The translations under genes and the position numbers were made by a program. DNA of 19,715 nt. It comes from an uncultured Bacillota bacterium (GTDB taxonomy: Bacteria; Bacillota_I; Bacilli_A; RFN20; CAG-449). Location of the stretch: positions 1-19,715 of the forward strand of contig CAJKZK010000019.1 in assembly GCA_905204225.1 (NCBI GenBank), in the 5' to 3' direction. This document shows positions 14,768-19,715 of this stretch, in pieces; position 1 is the stretch's first letter, and every line of letters begins with the position of its first letter. The notes beneath the pieces were generated by a model, which saw only the letters and a list, made by a program, of their open reading frames with translations, did not search any database and was not told the origin of the DNA.

Positions 14768-17700
14768 ATGAAATTATTAAAAAAATTAAGATTAATTAAT
14801 TGGCATTACTTCCTAAATTCTAAAATTGATTTTGGAACAATTAATTTTTTAACAGGTGAAAATGCTGCTGGTAAATCAACATTAATTGATGCTTTACAAG
14901 TTGTTTTGCTTGGCGATACTTCTGGTAGAACCTTTAATAAAGCTGCAAATGAAAAAGCAGGACGTACATTAAAAGGATATTTAAGAGGTGAAGTTGGTGA
15001 TAATGAAGATGGAACAACTAAATATTTAAGAACAGGACGTTTTACTTCTTATATTTGTCTTGAATTTTATGATGATGTAATTGATCAACCTTTTACAGTA
15101 GGAATTGTATTTGATGTTTATGATGATGGCAGTGAAGAACATAAATTTTTCTTTTTAAATGATAAATTTTTAGAAAATGATTTTTGTCAATTAAATGTTC
15201 CAATGTCACAAAAACAATTGTTAGATTATTTTAATGTAAATTATAAAAAATCCGATTTCATGTTTTGCGATTCTAATGCTCAATATCAAGCATTGATTAA
15301 AGAAAAATTCGGTAATATTAAAGATAAATATTTCTCTTTATTTAAAAAAGCAGTTTCATTTATACCTATTACCAATATTGAACAATTTATTACTGAATAT
15401 GTTTGTGATGTTCCTCAAGAAATTAATATTGAATCCATGAAAGCTAATATTGCTTCTTATGAAAGATTGAAAATGGAAGCTGATGATATGGAAATTAAAA
15501 TTAAATCTCTTGAAGAAATATCTCGTATTTATCAAGAAATTTTAAATAGAAAAGAAGAACAAAAATTATCAAGTTATATTTCTAAAAGAATTTCTTATCA
15601 ATTTAATTTAAATAAAGTTAATGAATTACAAAAAGATATTCAAAGCAATGAAATAAGAATTGCTGAAATAGATGCAGCATTAAGTCAAATAGATAATCAA
15701 TTAGCTTCTTTTAATGCTCAAAAAGAGAATTTAATTGGTTATAAAGTATCTTCTGATTCTTATAAAATGATTGAGGATTTAAAAAAGACATATCAAACTG
15801 CACAAGATAAAGTAAAAAATATCGAAGGAAGATTATCTTCATTACATTCTTCTATTAAAGGCTATATTTCAAATTTTGAAAGTACCGCTACTAAAATTTC
15901 TATCTTAACAGAAGAATTAAAAAGATTTGAATTATCAAATGAACTATTTGATATATTAGATAAATTATATGATGATTCATCTAAAGTAATTTCATCTTGT
16001 AAAAATTTTAAAAATCAATTAGAAAATAGTGATGATCTTTCTATTGAAGGTTTCTCTTTATTTGCTTCTTCTATCAGTAATTTTAGATATGAATGTTCTG
16101 AATCATTTGGTGTTTTAAAAAATTATTTAGCTAATAAAATAACATCTTATACTAATAAAAAACAACAAATAAATGGAAATTCTGGCAAGTCATATGACTA
16201 TAACTTTATTCAAGTTAAAAATCAACTTCAACATGCTCTTGAAGATCATTTCCATGAAAAAGTTGAAGTCCAAATCTATGCTGATTTAGTAGATATTAAA
16301 TCAGAAAAATGGGTAAAAGCAATAGAAGGATTTATTTCAAGCCAAAAATTAAATATGTTTGTTGCTGATAAATATTATCCTGCTGCTAACAAAATTTTGC
16401 CAGAAATTATGAGAAGAAACAGATATTATCGTACTGGTTTAGTTGATAGTGCAAAATTATATGATCAAAATTTCACTGCAGAAAAAGGCTCTGTAGCTGA
16501 AGAAATTGTTACTAATCATCAAGGTGCAAGAGATTATACTAATTTCTTATTAGGTAGAATTATTAAATGTGAAAATTTTGCTGAAGCTAGAGAATCTGGT
16601 AGAGGATTATGTCCTGATTGCACTGGTTATAGAAATTTTGCTTCATTTGTTATTCCAGAAGCAAATTATACTTATTGTTTAATCGGTAGAAAAGTATCTG
16701 ATGCTTTTAAAAAAGATCTTGAATCAAAACTTCAATATGAGGCAAAATTAATTGATACATTAAGAACAATGGTTGATACATTATCATTTGCAACTAGACT
16801 TGAAGTTATGTCAACTAGTGAAGTTGATAATTGCAAATCAATTATTGAAGAAGGTGCTACATTATCATTATTAAAAGCTAATTTAGAACAATATAAACAA
16901 GAATTAGATGAAAGTACTTCTCAAGATGTATATTTAACAGATTCAAAAATTGAAAAATTAAATCAAGATATTAATGATTTACAAGAAGATAAGAATGAAC
17001 TTATTATGGAAAAAGGTGCTTTACAAAATGCAATTAATAGCATTAAAGAAGAAAAAATACCTAGCCATGTTGAGACTTCTGGTAAATTACTTGAAGAAAT
17101 TAAATCATTATTTGAAGAAGATTGGATTACTCAAATTGGTTTACCAACATTTAATAACGAGATTGCTGAAGGTTTATCATTATCTGAAATTAGATTAAAA
17201 TATGATGAAATATTTGCTAAATCTCAAAATAAGATGAGATCATTAACAAGTGCATTTAATGAATTAAGAAAAGATTATATTGTTACTTATAAATTAAGTT
17301 ATGATATTACTAAAGATAATAATGATGATTTCGAAAATGAATTAATAACTTTAAGAGATGTTAAATTACCTGAATATAGAGTTAAAATTGAAGATGCTAG
17401 ACAAAAGGCAACTAAAGAATTTAGAGATGATTTTATTTTTAAATTAAAAACTTCAATTGAACAAGTAAGAACTCAAATTGACGAATTAAATGAAGCTTTA
17501 AAAGATGCTAAATTTGGTCAAGATTCTTATGAATTTACTGTTAATCCAAATCCTCAATATTTAGATTATTATAATATGATTACAGATGAATTATTGTTAC
17601 AAGCAGATTCTAGTGAAGAAGAATTTATTACTAAACATCAAGATATTATGGATAATTTATTTAGAATGATTGGTGATGGCACTGAAGGTAAAGATAAATC

Positions 17701-18145
17701 AAGTATTATTGCTCAAAATGTTGAAAAATTTACTGATTATAGAACATATTTGTTATTTGATTTAAGAGTTAAAAAACCAGATAATCGTTCATATTCTTTA
17801 GCAAGAAATATCAAAAAGGCTTCTGGAGGTGAAACTCAAACTCCATTCTATATTTCTATTCTTGCTTCTTTCTCACAATTATATAGAGTTAAAGCAAGCA
17901 AATCATTATCTAACTGTATTAGATTAGTTGTATTTGATGAAGCATTCTCTAAAATGGATAGAAATAGAATTATTGAAGCTATTAAAATTTTAAGACAATT
18001 TGATCTTCAAGTTATATTATCTGCACCACCAGAAAAAATTAATGATATATCAAAAATTGTTGATCAAACATTAATTGTAACACGTCAAAATAATCGTTCA
18101 TTTATTGATTTATATAAAATTAAAAATAACGATATAACTGAATAA
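14768..18145 (+). CDS. jetC: Wadjet/MksB-like SMC ATPase JetC
   Basis: JetC is the SMC motor that extrudes DNA loops in Wadjet/MksBEF complexes. The 1125-aa protein has an N-terminal ATPase half with Walker A GENAAGKST (30-38), a first coiled coil (about 230-480), a globular hinge-like middle (about 490-680), a second coiled coil (about 690-960), and a C-terminal half with the ABC signature SGGE (1019-1022, in ASGGETQTPFY) and Walker B ending D1057-E1058 (LVVFDEAFSKMD). All ATPase motifs are intact, so an active motor is predicted. Cysteines C601, C615, C618 and C637 cluster in the middle domain. The start has a perfect AGGAGGT (14754-14760). A terminator, and not a jetD gene, follows. RecF/SbcC-like roles are less likely given jetA and jetB. 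Confidence 0.92.
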   Translation: MKLLKKLRLINWHYFLNSKIDFGTINFLTGENAAGKSTLIDALQVVLLGDTSGRTFNKAANEKAGRTLKGYLRGEVGDNEDGTTKYLRTGRFTSYICLEFYDDVIDQPFTVGIVFDVYDDGSEEHKFFFLNDKFLENDFCQLNVPMSQKQLLDYFNVNYKKSDFMFCDSNAQYQALIKEKFGNIKDKYFSLFKKAVSFIPITNIEQFITEYVCDVPQEINIESMKANIASYERLKMEADDMEIKIKSLEEISRIYQEILNRKEEQKLSSYISKRISYQFNLNKVNELQKDIQSNEIRIAEIDAALSQIDNQLASFNAQKENLIGYKVSSDSYKMIEDLKKTYQTAQDKVKNIEGRLSSLHSSIKGYISNFESTATKISILTEELKRFELSNELFDILDKLYDDSSKVISSCKNFKNQLENSDDLSIEGFSLFASSISNFRYECSESFGVLKNYLANKITSYTNKKQQINGNSGKSYDYNFIQVKNQLQHALEDHFHEKVEVQIYADLVDIKSEKWVKAIEGFISSQKLNMFVADKYYPAANKILPEIMRRNRYYRTGLVDSAKLYDQNFTAEKGSVAEEIVTNHQGARDYTNFLLGRIIKCENFAEARESGRGLCPDCTGYRNFASFVIPEANYTYCLIGRKVSDAFKKDLESKLQYEAKLIDTLRTMVDTLSFATRLEVMSTSEVDNCKSIIEEGATLSLLKANLEQYKQELDESTSQDVYLTDSKIEKLNQDINDLQEDKNELIMEKGALQNAINSIKEEKIPSHVETSGKLLEEIKSLFEEDWITQIGLPTFNNEIAEGLSLSEIRLKYDEIFAKSQNKMRSLTSAFNELRKDYIVTYKLSYDITKDNNDDFENELITLRDVKLPEYRVKIEDARQKATKEFRDDFIFKLKTSIEQVRTQIDELNEALKDAKFGQDSYEFTVNPNPQYLDYYNMITDELLLQADSSEEEFITKHQDIMDNLFRMIGDGTEGKDKSSIIAQNVEKFTDYRTYLLFDLRVKKPDNRSYSLARNIKKASGGETQTPFYISILASFSQLYRVKASKSLSNCIRLVVFDEAFSKMDRNRIIEAIKILRQFDLQVILSAPPEKINDISKIVDQTLIVTRQNNRSFIDLYKIKNNDITE

Positions 18146-18151
18146 TTGTTT

Positions 18152-18187
18152 AAGAAGTTTGTTGTCTAATCAATAAACTTCTTTTTT
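18152..18187 (+). terminator. Rho-independent terminator closing jetABC
   Basis: A 13-bp stem, AAGAAGTTTGTTG (18152-18164) with CAATAAACTTCTT (18171-18183), has one G-U pair and a 6-nt loop and runs into a T-tract (18182-18187). It begins 7 nt after the jetC stop, so jetC is the last gene of the transcript. Confidence 0.92.
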
Positions 18188-18199
18188 AAATTTAATTAA

Positions 18200-18215
18200 T
18201 AGTATATACTATACT
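18200..18215 (+). promoter_or_regulatory. Probable -10 region and small palindrome before the membrane gene pair
   Basis: Two overlapping TATACT hexamers (18205-18210 and 18210-18215, each 5 of 6) form a likely -10, though no good -35 is visible. A perfect 12-bp palindrome TAGTATATACTA (18200-18211) covers it and could be an operator. At this AT content, 12-bp palindromes are common by chance. AAGGAG (18218-18223) follows for the gene at 18232. Confidence 0.4.
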
Positions 18216-18231
18216 CAAAGGAGTGAATTAA

Positions 18232-18663
18232 ATGGGACTTGATGCTTTAAATTTTACAATAGAATTAGTTTTACTTTTTCTTTTTGTTATAATTTTAATT
18301 GTTTTAGCAAGAAAAAATAAAATGATAACCGTTATTTTCTTTTATTTCTTTTTATCAAGTGTCATGATTTATTTAAATAATTTAAAAATATTTGATAAAT
18401 TGACTTTTTATGAACCATTACCTGAAATCTTAAGCACATTCTTAACTTCTTTTTCGGGCTTATTTAGTTATTTTTATAATTGTGTTGTTACTTTTGTTTT
18501 AAGCTTATGTAAATTAATTAATGAAAATGTTAAACCAATTGATGATGTTATTAACAATGATTATTTTGTGATGGCTATAAATGGATTTTTATTTATTTTA
18601 TTTGCTATTTTATTTAGAAAAAGAACCAAAAAAAGAATTGAAAGAAGTAGATATTCTGATTAA
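18232..18663 (+). CDS. Hypothetical multi-pass membrane protein
   Basis: This 143-aa protein is not recognised. Hydrophobic segments lie at about residues 8-26, 30-47, 68-92 and 111-128, so three to four membrane passes are likely. The C-terminal tail is very basic (RKRTKKRIERSR), predicting a cytoplasmic end. No signal peptide, catalytic motif or cysteine pattern is seen. AAGGAG lies 8 nt before the ATG. It is separated from jetC by a terminator, and its stop is 2 nt from the next gene, so it forms a two-gene unit with the DUF3137-like gene. That spacing suggests a shared membrane function with its neighbour more than a Jet subunit. Confidence 0.75.
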   Translation: MGLDALNFTIELVLLFLFVIILIVLARKNKMITVIFFYFFLSSVMIYLNNLKIFDKLTFYEPLPEILSTFLTSFSGLFSYFYNCVVTFVLSLCKLINENVKPIDDVINNDYFVMAINGFLFILFAILFRKRTKKRIERSRYSD

Positions 18664-18665
18664 TT

Positions 18666-19589
18666 ATGGATCAATATGAAATTAGAGTTCATCAATTAAG
18701 AAAGATGAAATTTTCTATTTATTTTAAATTATTTTTGCTAATTGCTGCTTTAATAATTGCGGGTTTTCTATTTTATTATTTTTATGATCATTCCTTTTTT
18801 AAGATTTCTTATTTTGAACAAGATAATGTTGAAAAAAAACATTTATTTACTTATATTTATTTTTTTAGTTTTTCTTTTTTAATAATTGTTATAAGCTGTG
18901 TTTTATTTGCAATAGGAAATTCAAAATATAAATTATTTTATTTAGAATGTTTATATAATGAATGTAAACTTGAAGAAATTTTTTTATTAGATCATAAAAC
19001 TAATATAAATAAAGAAATATCATCATTTTTATTAAAAGCTTTTAAAATAAAAAAATTTAAAGCCATTAATTCTTTTTCAGATGCTTCTAGAAAATATTCT
19101 TTAGATATAATTAATATTCATTATTATAAAAACAAAAAAAATAGAAATGGGACTTTATTATCTATTCAATATGATCAAGAAAAGCCTGGATATTTACAAC
19201 TTTCACATGAAAATGTTTGTTATTTTGATGTATTTGATAATAAAGATGTTATTCAATATGGTACGACAGCTGGATCATTGCTAAAAGGATTTCATATTTT
19301 CTCAACATATAAAGCATTTACTTACGAGTTAGAAAATGCTAAATACGCTAAAAAGATAGTTATGTTAGAAAAATATTTTTCAACGCCTTTAGATATTGTA
19401 TTTGATAATGATCATTTATATATTTTTATTTCTAATTATTCTTTAAAATTAGAAGATAATATTTTTAAAAGAATAAATAATATGCGTTTTGCTGATAAAA
19501 TGGAATCAATTAAAAATTTTCATAAGATATCATTTGATGTAATAAATATGTTTGATGAACTATTCTTAAAAGTTGATACTAATAATTGA
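18666..19589 (+). CDS. Membrane protein resembling DUF3137
   Basis: This 307-aa protein has two N-terminal membrane helices (about 17-40 and 64-85) with a short, basic N-terminus, followed by a soluble domain of about 220 residues. The C-terminal half contains GFHIFSTYKAFTYELENAKYAKKIVMLEKY and then DIVFDNDHLYIFIS. This resembles the DUF3137 pattern (two TM segments, then a domain in which an F-x-V-Y-S-type strand, an A-x-Y-x-L-T-P-type segment and an F-x-D-x-x-L-Y-I strand recur). The function of DUF3137 proteins is not established, and LemA, sometimes found next to them, is not seen here. The ribosome site is weak (GAAAGAAG), suggesting coupling to the upstream gene. Confidence 0.7.
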   Translation: MDQYEIRVHQLRKMKFSIYFKLFLLIAALIIAGFLFYYFYDHSFFKISYFEQDNVEKKHLFTYIYFFSFSFLIIVISCVLFAIGNSKYKLFYLECLYNECKLEEIFLLDHKTNINKEISSFLLKAFKIKKFKAINSFSDASRKYSLDIINIHYYKNKKNRNGTLLSIQYDQEKPGYLQLSHENVCYFDVFDNKDVIQYGTTAGSLLKGFHIFSTYKAFTYELENAKYAKKIVMLEKYFSTPLDIVFDNDHLYIFISNYSLKLEDNIFKRINNMRFADKMESIKNFHKISFDVINMFDELFLKVDTNN

Positions 19590-19715
19590 TGCTTGACAAT
19601 AATAAAAAATTATGAGAATTTAAAATTGTAAAAAATAAAGGCGATAAATTTATGAAATAATAAAAGAAAAATATAATTATATTTTATTTATTAATTAATG
19701 TAATTTAAATAAAGG
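19590..19715. other. Gene-free AT-rich tail of the window
   Basis: No gene, tRNA or clear terminator is seen in these 126 nt. A perfect -35 hexamer TTGACA occurs at 19593-19598, but no good -10 lies 16-18 bp downstream; TAAAAT at 19621-19626 is 22 bp away. The window ends in AAATAAAGG, which could be the beginning of a ribosome site for a gene outside it. Confidence 0.4.

Noticed and set aside
16974..17198. 74-aa Lys/Leu-rich open frame in another + frame inside jetC
   Set aside because: It overlaps the JetC coiled coil. Its composition is what frame-shifted AT-rich coiled-coil DNA gives.
14768..18145. jetC as a stand-alone SbcC, RecN or housekeeping Smc
   Set aside because: No sbcD partner is present, the ASGGETQTPFY signature context fits JetC/MksB, and JetB (DUF4194) and JetA genes precede it in one operon.
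18200..18211. 12-bp palindrome TAGTATATACTA as a defined operator
   Set aside because: At this base composition about twenty or more such palindromes are expected in a window this size, and it overlaps a -10-like repeat.
12640..18231. Recent horizontal transfer of the jet locus as a mobile defence island
   Set aside because: No integrase, transposase, tRNA, direct repeats or change in AT content and codon use is visible at its borders.

Overview
The window is a very AT-rich, gene-dense stretch with every supported gene on the + strand. The low GC, Shine-Dalgarno sites of the AAGGAG/AGGAGG type and the gene content (pheST, an mraZ-rsmH start of a division cluster, a SpoIIIE/FtsK translocase, a type I pullulanase and a Wadjet-like condensin) point to a low-GC Gram-positive lineage. 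It may be an uncultured Bacilli/Mollicutes-type (Mycoplasmatota-like) gut organism, but that placement is inference. Tryptophan is read from TGG, the long ORFs are not interrupted by TGA, and one gene ends at a TGA directly over a terminator, so the standard bacterial code applies and not the Mycoplasma code.

Layout. (1) 20-4939: a promoter with a 20-bp perfect palindrome in its spacer drives pheS-pheT-thyX and a YceD/DUF177 gene, ending in a strong terminator. (2) 4963-6887: a promoter overlaid with 10-bp-phased MraZ boxes drives mraZ-rsmH and two small membrane protein genes (the first in the ftsL position), then a terminator. (3) 6950-11466: an ftsK/spoIIIE-type translocase, then a pullulanase 2 nt downstream. 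(4) 11540-12592: a short SSB-like OB-fold protein directly abutting a PlsC-type acyltransferase, then a 13-bp-stem terminator. (5) 12698-18187: three genes of a Wadjet/MksBEF-type SMC complex (jetA, jetB, jetC) closed by a strong terminator, with no jetD nuclease gene on either side. (6) 18232-19589: two membrane protein genes of unknown function, the second resembling DUF3137, with their own Shine-Dalgarno and a probable promoter. The last 126 nt contain no gene.

How the genes work together. Regions 1-4 are mostly housekeeping: Phe-tRNA charging, dTMP synthesis, division control, chromosome translocation, alpha-glucan breakdown and phospholipid synthesis. Region 5 is the accessory system of most interest. 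It has an ATPase with all its motifs intact, a kite subunit and a kleisin, but lacks the Toprim-like nuclease that lets Wadjet cut plasmids. It is therefore either a chromosome-organising MksBEF-like condensin, a defence system whose nuclease lies elsewhere, or a system with a different effector. No mobile element, CRISPR array, tRNA or rRNA was seen.
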